DNA of 44,452 nt from Methanobacterium sp. UBA176 (GCA_002505765.1 DAVZ01000049.1:1-44452), one strand, 5' to 3'. Positions 8,698-17,109 are shown, numbered from the stretch's first letter. Translations and numbers: made by a program. The notes: generated from the sequence alone by a model not told the origin.

Positions 8698-8736
8698 ACT
8701 TTAAATATATATGAATAAAAAATAAAAATATTTATT
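8698..8736 (+). promoter_or_regulatory. Promoter and possible operator of the TetR gene
   Basis: A TATA-like TTTAAATATATA (8700-8711 region) is followed by the inverted repeat AATAAA-AATA-TTTATT (8721-8736), which ends 21 bases before the start codon. That position, between TATA box and gene, suits autorepression by a TetR protein. The sequence is low-complexity, so the operator call is weak. Confidence 0.3.
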
Positions 8737-8757
8737 AAAAAATAAAAAGAGAAGTCC

Positions 8758-9369
8758 ATGCCCAAAACATTTACAGAAAAAGAAAAGGAAACTATCCGAA
8801 ATATTCTTCTTCAAAAAGGTAGAGAACTTTTTAGCACATATGGCTTGAAAAAAACCAGTATTACTGAACTGACGAATGCTGCAGGGATTGCCCAGGGTAC
8901 TTTTTATATTTTCTTTGATTCAAAAGAAGAGTTATATTTAGAGATCATGGAGTTAGAGGAGTCAAAAAGTGAACAATTTTTGGAAGATATACTGAAATCC
9001 AGCCATTCTTCAAAAGAAGCCATCAGGAAAATTATCAACGGCATTTTAGAGTTATTCGAAACCAATCCTCTTATCCGCAGGATTTATGATAGTCACGATT
9101 ATGAATTAATGGTTCGCAAATTACCAGGACAAAAACTTGAAGATCATAAAAGAAAAGATACAGCTCGTGTTTTAAATATGATTATACGCATACAACAAGA
9201 AAATGGATTGATTGAAACACGACCAGAGGTTATCGTCGGTTTATTACGGGCTATAGTAATGTTATACTTTCATCAGGATGAAATTGGGAGGGAAATTTAT
9301 CCAGAAGTCATTGATCTTTTGGCGAATATAATTGCAGATGGTTTGGTGAAGGAAAATACAGTAAAATAA
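8758..9369 (+). CDS. TetR/AcrR family transcriptional regulator
   Basis: A 203-residue TetR-type repressor. The N-terminal helix-turn-helix is clear at about residues 15-60 (LFSTYGLKKTSITELTNAAG, then GTFYIFFDSKEELYLEIM). The variable C-terminal half would bind an effector and form the dimer. The gene stands at the head of a same-strand group with a decayed SRPBCC gene, an alpha/beta hydrolase and a decayed membrane gene, which it probably once controlled. TetR proteins are common transfer cargo from bacteria into methanogens. The effector is unknown. Confidence 0.9.
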   Translation: MPKTFTEKEKETIRNILLQKGRELFSTYGLKKTSITELTNAAGIAQGTFYIFFDSKEELYLEIMELEESKSEQFLEDILKSSHSSKEAIRKIINGILELFETNPLIRRIYDSHDYELMVRKLPGQKLEDHKRKDTARVLNMIIRIQQENGLIETRPEVIVGLLRAIVMLYFHQDEIGREIYPEVIDLLANIIADGLVKENTVK

Positions 9370-9465
9370 GATGCAAATTTTGATTTTTAACCTTAAAAGC
9401 ATTTAAACATTTAAACAGCGTTTTAATAAATTAAAGACAAGTGAACTATGATTTGGAGGAATACA

Positions 9466-9946
9466 ATGGAGAAAAACCTGCAGTGGGAAGTTAAGATAAG
9501 TATTAATACGCCAATTGAAAAAGGCATGGGATGCAACTCAGGATATTTTTAATATCAGCTTATCATCCGGAAGTAGAGAAAGTTGAACTCTTATCTGGCA
9601 ATGCTAAGCGTACTCCAGTGAATATAATTGTATAATCCCTGAAGAAGACCGAGAAGTGGTCATATGTTGAGAGAGTTATTGAAAACATAAAGTATGAAAA
9701 GACGACAATTTAGCTGTTTTAGACATGGGGATTGAGTGAAATGTTAAAAGATTATAAAACTGAACTTACTTTTGAAAAGAAGGGTAAAAATACGACTAAT
9801 TTACATTCATCTGGATTATTATGAAATTATTGGTTTGAAAGTGGGAATTATGAAAGCATTATTTTGAAGAGAGTAATGAAAAACGAGAAAGAGAAGTTCT
9901 TATGGGCGCAAGAGATTTGATTGAAAAAAATTATTCTAATTCATAA
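9466..9946 (+). pseudogene. Decayed SRPBCC (START-like) domain gene
   Basis: A strong ribosome binding site (TTTGGAGGA) precedes an ATG at 9466 encoding MEKNLQWEVKISINTPIEK, a typical SRPBCC start. The frame then breaks at once. Further family-like pieces follow in other frames: ISAYHPEVEKVELLSGNAKR, CIIPEE, ERVIENIKYEKTT, TWGLSEMLKDYKTELTFEKK, LKVGIMKALFLKRVMK and ARDLIEKNYSNS with the final stop at 9944-9946. At least four indels are needed. SRPBCC proteins bind hydrophobic ligands in a helix-grip pocket. The gene fills most of the 600 bases between the TetR and hydrolase genes. Confidence 0.75.
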
Positions 9947-9968
9947 CAAGATTAGGGAAATTGTTTAA

Positions 9969-10838
9969 ATGGGAATCTATAAAAGCAAAGAAGGGAAAGC
10001 TAAAATTCTAGCTTATTATGATAAAGCATTATCAAAACTTGATGTTAATTACAAAGACCTTTTCGTTGACACACGCTTTGGTAAAACACATATTCTTGAG
10101 CTTGGACCAGAAGAAGGTAAACCATTGGTAATATTTCATGGAGGTAATGTAACCAATCCTGTTTCATTATCCTGGTTTAAGCCTTTAATGGATGATTATC
10201 ATATTTATGCTCCTGATACCATAGGACATCCTGGAAAAAGTGATGAAACACGCCTTTCCCCAAAGGATAGTAGTTATGCACAATGGGCAGTGGATTTTCT
10301 TGATAAAATTGGATTAGATCAAGCTTATTTCATTGGTCCTTCATATGGCGGAGGTATTACAGTAAAAATTGCTGCATATGCTCCAGAAAGAATCTCTAAG
10401 ACAGTGTTAATCGTTCCTTCCGGAATTGCCAGTGGTTCAACTATGAAAATGATTTTTAAATTAATGCCAATGTTAATATACAAATATTTCCCAAATCATG
10501 ACAGATTAGTCCGTGCAGTTCAGCCAATGCTCAGCGAAGAAATTGAAGAAGATTCACTACAGCATATTGGGGATGTACTTCGTTATGTTAAACTTGAGTC
10601 AAAATTCCCTCGACCTGCTACAGTAGAAGAATTGAAAGGATTTAAAGCACCTACATTAGTTTTTGCGGGTGAAAAAGACATATTTTTCCCAGCAGAGGTT
10701 ATAATACCTCGCGTCAAAGAGATTATACCTAATCTTGTAGCAGCAGAATCTCTGAAGGGATCCAATCATTTCCCACCAAAACAAACAATTGATTATATAA
10801 ACAAAAGGATAGAAGCATTTTTAGATGATACAGCGTGA
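9969..10838 (+). CDS. Alpha/beta hydrolase
   Basis: A 289-residue alpha/beta-hydrolase fold enzyme with a complete triad. The nucleophile Ser is in the elbow GPSYGG (about residue 122), the acid is in AGEKDIFFP (about 235) and the His is in GSNHFPP (about 265). The oxyanion segment FHGGNVTNP follows strand 3, and a helical cap is expected between about 150 and 210. Substrate is unknown; esterase, lactonase or C-C hydrolase are all possible. It has no strong Shine-Dalgarno and sits 22 bases past the decayed SRPBCC gene. It is the only intact structural gene of its group. Confidence 0.88.
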   Translation: MGIYKSKEGKAKILAYYDKALSKLDVNYKDLFVDTRFGKTHILELGPEEGKPLVIFHGGNVTNPVSLSWFKPLMDDYHIYAPDTIGHPGKSDETRLSPKDSSYAQWAVDFLDKIGLDQAYFIGPSYGGGITVKIAAYAPERISKTVLIVPSGIASGSTMKMIFKLMPMLIYKYFPNHDRLVRAVQPMLSEEIEEDSLQHIGDVLRYVKLESKFPRPATVEELKGFKAPTLVFAGEKDIFFPAEVIIPRVKEIIPNLVAAESLKGSNHFPPKQTIDYINKRIEAFLDDTA

Positions 10839-10879
10839 TTTATTTGGAATAGTGATTCAAAAAATAGAGAGTTAATTAA

Positions 10880-11290
10880 ATGAAAAACAGACAAAAAGGA
10901 ATAGTAATAGCCATAATAATGCTCTTTGCAGCAATTTGGCTTTAGTTGTAGGTATCTCACGTTGTTTCCAGAAACTGCTTAAATGTACTATGGACATTAA
11001 ACGATTCATTTTCTATGATTTTAGATTCACTTTAGGAATTATTTTGGATATTTCTTTTAATTCCTGGTTTAATTATATTGTCTGCTGTATAGGGGCTTTT
11101 TAAAGGACGAAAATGGGCATGGTGGATGGTTGTAATAATATTTGTACTTAATGGAATTGTGGATACGGTTAGATTGGTATTAGGAGGTATAGAAGGGATT
11201 GTAGTGATACTAATTGCAGCAGTATCTTTATTTTACCTTACACGACCTCAAGTAAAGACATTCTTTGAAAGAAATCATAAATATAACTAA
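10880..11290 (+). pseudogene. Decayed small integral membrane protein
   Basis: Remnants of a hydrophobic protein: MKNRQKGIVIAIIMLFAAIW ends in a stop after 21 codons, then SLFPETA-like, SMILDS and LIPGLIILSAV pieces appear in other frames. The last open stretch reads GRKWAWWMVVIIFVLNGIVD and ends YLTRPQVKTFFERNHKYN with a stop at 11288-11290. Several indels are needed. The WAWW and NGIVDTVRL signatures look like small methanogen membrane proteins of unknown role. It fills the gap between the hydrolase and the phosphorylase gene. Confidence 0.6.
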
Positions 11291-11385
11291 TTAAACTAAA
11301 ATTCCTTTTTTATTAATTAAAAACGAATGTCGGATTGATCTTGGTCATGATAAATATAATACCCAAGAAAATTAAAGTTAGAGAT

Positions 11386-12156
11386 ATGATAGGAATAATA
11401 GGCGGTACAGGTATATACGAAATTGTTGAGATGGGGGAAGAAATAGAAACAAACGTTATAGAAACCCCATATGGCAAATCACCCGAAGTTAATGTATTCA
11501 AATTGCACAACAAAGATGTTGCATTTATGCCCAGGCATGCTAAAGGGCATGTAAATCCTCCACATATGATTAATTACAGGGCAAATATTTATGCAATGAA
11601 AAAAATAGGTGTTGAAAGGATAATTGCCACCAATGCCGTTGGTTCGCTGGAGTTAGATGTAAAACCGGGAGATTTCATGGTTCCGCATGATTTCATTGAT
11701 TTTACCAAATTAAGGCAGAGCACTTTCTATGATACTAAAACGGTCCATATAGACATAACTGAACCTTACTGTCATAATTTAAGGAATAATTTAATATCTT
11801 CTGGCGAAGTTGTTGAAAATGGGGTTTATGTATGTACAGAAGGCCCCAGGTTTGAAACTGCCGCTGAAATAAAGATGTTCATGCAGCTTGGGGGCAGTGT
11901 GGTTGGAATGACCGGAATTCCTGAAGCTATACTTGCACGGGAACTTGAAATCTGTTATGCGAGCGTATGTTTGGTTTCAAATTATGCTGCTTCAATTTCT
12001 CCAACGAAACTAACAATTAAAGAAGTATTTGACGTTGTTGAGGGTAAAAAGGAAGATTTGGTTAACCTGATATATAATGCCATAGCTATTACTCCTGCAG
12101 AGAGGGATTGTCCATGTAAATATGCGCTTTTAGGTGCAGAAATAGATGAAGTATAA
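11386..12156 (+). CDS. S-methyl-5'-thioinosine phosphorylase (MTAP/PNP family)
   Basis: A 256-residue purine nucleoside phosphorylase of the MTAP branch. Signatures are IGIIGGTGIY at the N-terminus, PRHAKGH near 50 and CTEGPRFETAAEI around 160. The base-binding segment reads SNYAAS, with Asn where 6-aminopurine-specific MTAP enzymes carry Asp. Asn there favours 6-oxopurines, so methylthioinosine or related deoxyinosine is the likely substrate, as known for the Methanocaldococcus enzyme. It would salvage 5'-deoxy- and methylthio-nucleosides made by radical-SAM enzymes and polyamine synthesis. The start at 11386 matches the family N-terminus; in-frame ATGs at 11335 and 11347 are alternatives, and none has a good binding site. 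Confidence 0.85.
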   Translation: MIGIIGGTGIYEIVEMGEEIETNVIETPYGKSPEVNVFKLHNKDVAFMPRHAKGHVNPPHMINYRANIYAMKKIGVERIIATNAVGSLELDVKPGDFMVPHDFIDFTKLRQSTFYDTKTVHIDITEPYCHNLRNNLISSGEVVENGVYVCTEGPRFETAAEIKMFMQLGGSVVGMTGIPEAILARELEICYASVCLVSNYAASISPTKLTIKEVFDVVEGKKEDLVNLIYNAIAITPAERDCPCKYALLGAEIDEV

Positions 12157-12350
12157 GTTACAAATTAAACAGTTTTAAACACTTTTTTGACCAATAATAA
12201 TATTAAAAATCCCATTATATTAAATAAAAATGATTCCCGATATTATTTAATCAGGATTTAAGTATTTATTGGATGAAACAGATAAATAATGGATATAACA
12301 ATTGTTCATAAATATCTTTATTTTTAGTTATACTGATTAAAGGCGATTTT

Positions 12351-13268
12351 ATGTTAAATGATATGCAAAATGAAATTATTCGGTTAAAAGAAGAGAAAAA
12401 TGCAATTATATTGGCTCATAATTATCAAACAGGTGATATACAGGAGATTGCAGATTTTTTGGGCGATTCTCTTGAACTATGTATAAAGGCATCAGAAATA
12501 GAAGATAAGGATCTGGTTGTATTCTGTGGCGTTGATTTTATGGCAGAAACAGCAGCGATACTGAATCCGGATAAGAAAATACTAATCCCTGATACTCAAG
12601 CTGAATGTCCAATGGCACACATGCTCCCTGCAAGTGAAGTAAGAAAGGCAAAACAGAGATTCAGCGATGCAGCAGTAGTTTTATACGTTAACACCCTTGC
12701 AGAAGCAAAGGCAGAGGCAGATATTTTATGCACATCTTCAAACGCCGTTAAAATCGTTGAAAGTCTTGATGAGGATAGAATACTCTTTGGGCCGGACATG
12801 AACCTTGCATCATACGTTTCTGGCTTTACAGACAAGGAAATAATCCCTATCCCTGAAGGTGGTCATTGCTACGTGCATAAAATGTTTACTGGCGAAATTT
12901 TCTTTTTAAGGGAGAAATATCCCGATGCAGAGATACTTGTTCATCCAGAATGCAATCCAGAAATTCAGGAAATGGCAGATTACGTTTTAAGCACTGGCGG
13001 CATTGTTAGCCACGTTAAAGAATCACCTAAAGATACATTCATAATCGGAACCGAGGTTGATATGGTAACCAGGCTTAGAAGAGAAAATCCTGATAAAACC
13101 ATCATTCCTGCATTATCTGAAGCTGTATGTGAAACCATGAAGTTGCATACACTGGAAAAAGTCAAAAATTCACTTTTAAATGAAGAATTCGTGGTAAAAG
13201 TGGACCAAAAAATTGCAGATAAGGCAAGAACTGCAGTAGAGCGAATGATCGAAGTTTCAAAACGCTAA
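12351..13268 (+). CDS. nadA: Quinolinate synthase NadA
   Basis: A 305-residue quinolinate synthase, the [4Fe-4S] enzyme that condenses iminoaspartate with dihydroxyacetone phosphate in NAD synthesis. The three cluster ligands are seen at Cys86 (DTQAECPMAH), Cys173 (GGHCYVHK) and Cys260 (EAVCETMK). They are evenly spaced by 87 residues, as in the compact Thermotoga/Pyrococcus type. LAHNYQTGDIQEIADFLGDS at the N-terminus is the family signature. The usual partners (NadC, aspartate dehydrogenase or NadB) are not in this window. AGGCGAT lies 5 bases before the ATG. Confidence 0.95.
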   Translation: MLNDMQNEIIRLKEEKNAIILAHNYQTGDIQEIADFLGDSLELCIKASEIEDKDLVVFCGVDFMAETAAILNPDKKILIPDTQAECPMAHMLPASEVRKAKQRFSDAAVVLYVNTLAEAKAEADILCTSSNAVKIVESLDEDRILFGPDMNLASYVSGFTDKEIIPIPEGGHCYVHKMFTGEIFFLREKYPDAEILVHPECNPEIQEMADYVLSTGGIVSHVKESPKDTFIIGTEVDMVTRLRRENPDKTIIPALSEAVCETMKLHTLEKVKNSLLNEEFVVKVDQKIADKARTAVERMIEVSKR

Positions 13269-13375
13269 TTTTTCATTTTTGTTTTTAATTAATAATTTAT
13301 TACTTTTCAGATGCTCTTCCGTTAACTCTTTATTATAAATAAAGATATAGGTTTAATTGAGTTTTGAGGATTAAA

Positions 13376-14512
13376 ATGCAGGCAAGAAGCGGAGTTGCAA
13401 ATTTACCTTTACATGGAGGGCATGCGCCGAGATGGCTTTTTAGAAGAATGGTCAAACTTACAGAAGGTCTTCTGGATGTTATTCTATATGAATATGATGC
13501 TGATGAGTTTTTAAGGCGTATTTCTGATCCTTACTGGTTTCAGGCCTTTTCATGTGTAATTGGATTTGACTGGCATTCATCAGGCACCACAACAACCACC
13601 TGCGGTGCTTTAAAGATGTCCATAGACCCTGAAGAGCACGGTTTGATGATAGCAGGAGGAAAGGGTAAAAATTCAAGGAATTCACCCCGGGATATTGAAT
13701 ATGGTTCTGAATTGTTTTCATTATCATCAAAAAAAGTTGATGAACTGATACATTCCAGCAAAATATCTGCTAAAATAGATAATTCATGTATACAGGACGG
13801 TTATAATCTTTATCATCACTCATTCATTTTTAACGAATCTGGAAACTGGGCAGTTGTACAACAGGGCATGAATAGTGAAAACATGTATGCAAGACGCTAT
13901 CACTGGCTTTCTGAATCCATCCAAAACGTTATTGAAGAGCCGCATAATGGAATTTGCTGCGATGAATCCAGATCCAGAACTCTGGATATGACATCCAAAT
14001 TAAGCAGAGAAGCAAGGGAAACAAGTGTTGATATTTTATGTGATAATCCAGATCATTTAAGGCGCTATTTTAGAAAACATTCACAGTCTTTACTAACAGA
14101 TTTTTTTGCCCCTAATTCATGGGATAATTATAAAGAGGTTAACATGCCTTCTCATCATCCGGTGCTGGACATGGACATGAGCGAGCAGGAATTTAAAGTT
14201 TTAAAAAATGCCTATGAGTTACAGCCACAAAATTATAGAGAACTAATCTCTTTAAAAGGAATTGGACCTAAAAAAATCAGAGCACTTGCACTAATTTCTG
14301 ATCTTGTCTATGGGGCTGAATCAAGCTGGAATGACCCTGTTAAATACAGTTTTACCCATGGAGGTAAGGATGGATACCCCTATCCAGTAGACAGGGAAGT
14401 ATATGATAATTCTATTGAGACATTAAAAAATGCTCTTGATGAGGCTAAATTAAATAAAAAAGAGAAATATAATGCTATTAAGAGGTTAGAATCATTTATC
14501 AATGTTAAATAA
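13376..14512 (+). CDS. DUF763 protein with a helix-hairpin-helix
   Basis: A 378-residue DUF763 protein, a family widespread in archaea without a settled function. Its hallmark N-terminus RSGVANLPLHGGHAPRWLF is present, and the conserved core continues with GFDWHSSGTTTTTCGALKMS. Near residues 300-315 there is a helix-hairpin-helix-like LKGIGPKKIRALALISDLVY, which suggests DNA or RNA binding. The start at 13376 is set by GAGGA 5 bases upstream; a TTG at 13364 is unlikely. It stands alone, with an orphan response regulator next on the same strand. A role in nucleic-acid metabolism is an inference from the HhH and the conserved polar core. Confidence 0.85.
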   Translation: MQARSGVANLPLHGGHAPRWLFRRMVKLTEGLLDVILYEYDADEFLRRISDPYWFQAFSCVIGFDWHSSGTTTTTCGALKMSIDPEEHGLMIAGGKGKNSRNSPRDIEYGSELFSLSSKKVDELIHSSKISAKIDNSCIQDGYNLYHHSFIFNESGNWAVVQQGMNSENMYARRYHWLSESIQNVIEEPHNGICCDESRSRTLDMTSKLSREARETSVDILCDNPDHLRRYFRKHSQSLLTDFFAPNSWDNYKEVNMPSHHPVLDMDMSEQEFKVLKNAYELQPQNYRELISLKGIGPKKIRALALISDLVYGAESSWNDPVKYSFTHGGKDGYPYPVDREVYDNSIETLKNALDEAKLNKKEKYNAIKRLESFINVK

Positions 14513-14604
14513 TAGGTTGCAGAGTCATAAGAGCGGAAAAAAAGGAAATTCTTTAAAAAGACTGAAATATTTAGTTTTAAGTGGGTTTATATTTGTTTTT
14601 TTAT

Positions 14605-14622
14605 ATGTGAATTATATCACAT
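14605..14622. promoter_or_regulatory. Inverted repeat before the response regulator
   Basis: ATGTGA-ATTATA-TCACAT is a perfect two-arm repeat 76-93 bases before the response regulator start. Its position relative to a promoter is unclear. It could be an operator, but one isolated site proves little. Confidence 0.3.
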
Positions 14623-14697
14623 CATGTATTATTCTATATTTATGGTGGTGAATACAATTATTTTTCAATATCTTAAAGAAATGGAGATGACTAATTT

Positions 14698-15072
14698 ATG
14701 CCCATTAAAATTTTAGTTGTTGAAGATGAGGCTATTATTGCGTTAGATATTAAATTTAAATTGGAAAAAATGGGTTATCACGTTGTTACAGTACCTTCTG
14801 GTGAAATGGCGTTAAATACAATTGAGAACAATGATTTTGATATTGTATTGATGGATATGTCATTAAATGGAGAATTAGACGGTGTTGAAACGGCTGTTTT
14901 AATCAGGGATAGTTATTTTGATTCTCTTCTTGTCTATATCACTGCAAATAACCATCTAGCTGAAAATGAGAAAATTAATCAAACTAAACCCTTTAAATGC
15001 TTATCTAAACCACTTGAAGATATGGAACTGGAAAGGGTAATTAAAAATTATGTTTTAAAATCTTATGTATAG
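14698..15072 (+). CDS. Single-domain response regulator (CheY-like receiver)
   Basis: A 124-residue stand-alone receiver domain. The acidic pocket is Glu9, Asp10 and Glu11, the phospho-acceptor is Asp53 (LMDMSL), the switch Thr is Thr82 (YITAN) and the conserved Lys is Lys104 (LSKPLE). No output domain is attached and no histidine kinase is in the window, so it acts by protein contact with an unlinked partner. Many Methanobacterium receivers of this type pair with PAS-containing kinases encoded elsewhere. GGAGATGACT lies 5 bases before the ATG. Confidence 0.92.
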   Translation: MPIKILVVEDEAIIALDIKFKLEKMGYHVVTVPSGEMALNTIENNDFDIVLMDMSLNGELDGVETAVLIRDSYFDSLLVYITANNHLAENEKINQTKPFKCLSKPLEDMELERVIKNYVLKSYV

Positions 15073-15103
15073 GTTGAATATTAATTTCTTAATTAAATTG
15101 TTT

Positions 15104-15772
15104 TTAGTGAGGTTTTATTAGCCCCGAGATAGTTTTATAGATTTTCAAACCATCATTCGAGGTTTTTAATTTAATAGGATGATCTGCTGCGTACTTAACA
15201 GGTACTTCAACTATTTTAAAGTGACCCTTTGAAATCACTGAAAACATTTCTGCTTCACCTTCGAAACCTTTGGATTTAACATCCTTTTGAATAAAATATT
15301 CGATAAATTCTTTTTTAAATGCCCAGTAACCTTCAAATACATCTGAAGTGTTGTAGTAGAGTAGACTGGAAATTAACTGAAACAGATGATAGTTTATCAT
15401 ATCGAATTTGGTGATGGAAATCATCTTTTTATTGGATTTTGAACCAAGTGCAATCTCTTTTTTGTTGTTGAACAGACTTTTAATCAGTTTTTTTATTTCT
15501 TCAGGATTATGAATTTCTTCTGCTTCAAGTAGCACTGCACATTGAGTTTTTACATATTTAAAGCCTTTTTTAACTGCATGATATTTTCCATGTTTCTCTT
15601 CATGAAGTACCAGGGCATTAGAATCCTTTGCAATTTGGGCAGTTTTGTCGATAGAGTTATTGTCAATAACTATTATTTTTGAATCAGGATAGGTATCACT
15701 TATTTTTTTTAAAATTAATCTTATTATTTTCTCTTTGTTAAATACAGGCAGTATAAATGTTACTTCTTTCAT
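15104..15772 (-). CDS. Divergent family 2 glycosyltransferase-like protein
   Basis: A 222-residue protein with a GT-A fold of the polyprenyl-phosphate sugar synthase type: TFILPVFNKEKII at the N-terminus, IIVIDNNSIDKTAQIAKDS, HGKYHAVKKGFKY, then a C-terminal segment GFEGEAEMFSVISKGHFKI. The nucleotide-sugar/metal motif, usually Asp-x-Asp, is Glu83-Ala-Glu85 here, and the first loop has DNNS in place of DDGS. No membrane helices are seen. It may have a changed donor, use a different metal site or be inactive. A perfect palindrome lies 36-54 bases before its start. No sugar genes are next to it. Confidence 0.7.
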   Translation of the reverse strand: MKEVTFILPVFNKEKIIRLILKKISDTYPDSKIIVIDNNSIDKTAQIAKDSNALVLHEEKHGKYHAVKKGFKYVKTQCAVLLEAEEIHNPEEIKKLIKSLFNNKKEIALGSKSNKKMISITKFDMINYHLFQLISSLLYYNTSDVFEGYWAFKKEFIEYFIQKDVKSKGFEGEAEMFSVISKGHFKIVEVPVKYAADHPIKLKTSNDGLKIYKTISGLIKPH

Positions 15773-15807
15773 CCAAACACAACATATTAATTAGTTATAA
15801 TAAATAA

Positions 15808-15826
15808 TAGTAATATATTATTACTA
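15808..15826. promoter_or_regulatory. Perfect palindrome before the glycosyltransferase gene
   Basis: TAGTAATA-TAT-TATTACTA is a 19-base sequence with two perfect 8-base arms. It lies between a TATA-like stretch (15827-15838 read on the minus strand) and the start codon at 15772. A similar AGTAATA/TATTAC repeat lies before the zinc-ribbon gene at 6849. The placement suits a repressor operator. Confidence 0.4.
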
Positions 15827-15938
15827 ATTAATATATTTATCTAAATAATTTTCATTCAAACTATTACAATGAACAATAAGCTAGAAAAATTTGAAAAATC
15901 AGCTTAATATAGATTTATTAAATTAATTTTAGATATAT

Positions 15939-16408
15939 TTACATTTTCATTAAAAAAAAAGTACATTTATCTTTCCATTTGCAATTATCACAAATTTTAT
16001 GGATATCAGAAGATTTATACTTTGTATTAACAATTTGAAATGCAGCATGGGCTTCAAGAATAGTTTTTACTTGCAACTCCATTTTTTCGAGTTCTTCAAT
16101 GTCCATCCGGCGAATTTTCGATTCGCGGCTCGAAAAATCCCTTAAAATCTTCGATTTTGGGCATCGAAAACCTACATTTTTCGAATGCTCTGATTTTTTC
16201 GTTCGAATATGAACTTTCACTGCATTTACCATTATTATGAGGACAGTATGCACAAAATATGTCACAGTTTGTAGTTATTTGTATTTTTTTGTTTAGGAAA
16301 TGATTTAAGGCTTTGAATAACTTTAGACATGTTCTCCATGAATTCTTTGCCGTATCCATGACCTTAAAATCCCTGATACATAAAAGATGATGGGGCTTTA
16401 ATTTTCAT
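15939..16408 (-). pseudogene. DUF1284 gene broken by a palindromic repeat
   Basis: The remains of a DUF1284 protein, a small Cys-rich family thought to bind metal. From the ATG at 16408 the pieces are MKIKAPSSFMYQGF with a stop, then GHGYGKEFMENMSKVIQSLK, a frameshift, then CDIFCAYCPHNNGKC (the Cys cluster) and SNEKIRA. A 79-base palindromic repeat (16107-16185) follows. The gene then resumes in another frame with MDIEELEKMELQVKTILEAH and ends with the second Cys pair ICDNCKWKDKC. The repeat is 79 bases, not a multiple of 3, so it shifts the frame by itself. An upstream stop and a further frameshift show additional decay. Confidence 0.8.
16107..16185 (-). repeat. Palindromic multi-hairpin repeat, copy B (inside DUF1284 gene)
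   Basis: Read on the minus strand, this copy has the same GCATTCGAAAA...TTTTCGATG unit as copy A. An AAAATC/GATTTT hairpin (16144-16149 and 16153-16158) and further CGAA/TTCG stems follow. Its borders are inferred from where the DUF1284 coding sequence stops and resumes; the GCA before TTCGAA could belong to either. This is the copy that shows the element can insert. Confidence 0.75.
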
Positions 16409-16467
16409 ATAACTTTATTTTCATTTTAAAAAATAAATAAGGAAGTTTAGAATGTTTTACTTTTACT

Positions 16468-17109
16468 TTAATTAGCATCTACTTCATTAGCATAGGGTTC
16501 CTTAGGTGTAATAACTTTGGTCAACCCTGAAGCACCTGCTATTTTGATTAAATCCCCAATAACGAATGGAATGAGTCCCATTACAAGTAGTGTCCATATT
16601 GAGGGCACTGAACCCTTAACAAAGTATAAAAATGCACCTAAACCGATTAATCCGGGAATATATATGATTGCGAAGTTAGCAATGAGCATGAGCCCTAACA
16701 TTGGTTTAAAACTTCGTGCTTTAATATATCTGTCAGTTAAATGACCAAGGAAAAGTGGAGATAATATGAAACCAATTAAATAACCTGCTGTAGCTCCAAA
16801 TATTATATCATAACCCCCTGTCATTCCCGCAAACCATGGAACGCCCACTAAACCAAAGGCAATATATATCACCATGCTTAAAGCTCCCCAATATCTGCCA
16901 AGAACTACACCGGCCATTAAAACGGCGAAAGTTTGTCCAGTAACTGGAACCGGGGTCCATGGAAGAGGTATAACGATCTGAGCTAAGATTCCGGTTACAC
17001 AGGCCATAAGTAAGGCTAATGTCACTTTTTTAGTTATAGATGATTCTCTATTCCATTTAAAAAAATGGAACCTTTTTTTATAGTAATTATCAGCTATTGA
17101 TATTTGCAT
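16468..17109 (-). CDS. bioY: Biotin ECF transporter substrate-binding protein BioY
   Basis: A 213-residue membrane protein with about six helices, the S-component that captures biotin. BioY hallmarks are visible: IPLPWTPVPVTGQTFAVLMA near residues 48-67, then VLGRYWGALSMVIYIAFGLVGVPWFAG, GGYDIIFGATAGYLIGF and a final helix group. It needs an energising EcfA/EcfT module, or works slowly alone; neither gene is in this window. The start at 17109 is fixed by AGGAGGGA 5 bases upstream. The photolyase gene lies upstream on the same strand, 214 bases away, and is probably a separate unit. Confidence 0.92.
   Translation of the reverse strand: MQISIADNYYKKRFHFFKWNRESSITKKVTLALLMACVTGILAQIVIPLPWTPVPVTGQTFAVLMAGVVLGRYWGALSMVIYIAFGLVGVPWFAGMTGGYDIIFGATAGYLIGFILSPLFLGHLTDRYIKARSFKPMLGLMLIANFAIIYIPGLIGLGAFLYFVKGSVPSIWTLLVMGLIPFVIGDLIKIAGASGLTKVITPKEPYANEVDAN

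Noticed and set aside
14641..14720. A 24-codon frame overlapping the response regulator start
   Set aside because: It runs through the regulator's binding site by chance, and there is no binding site or promoter placed for it.
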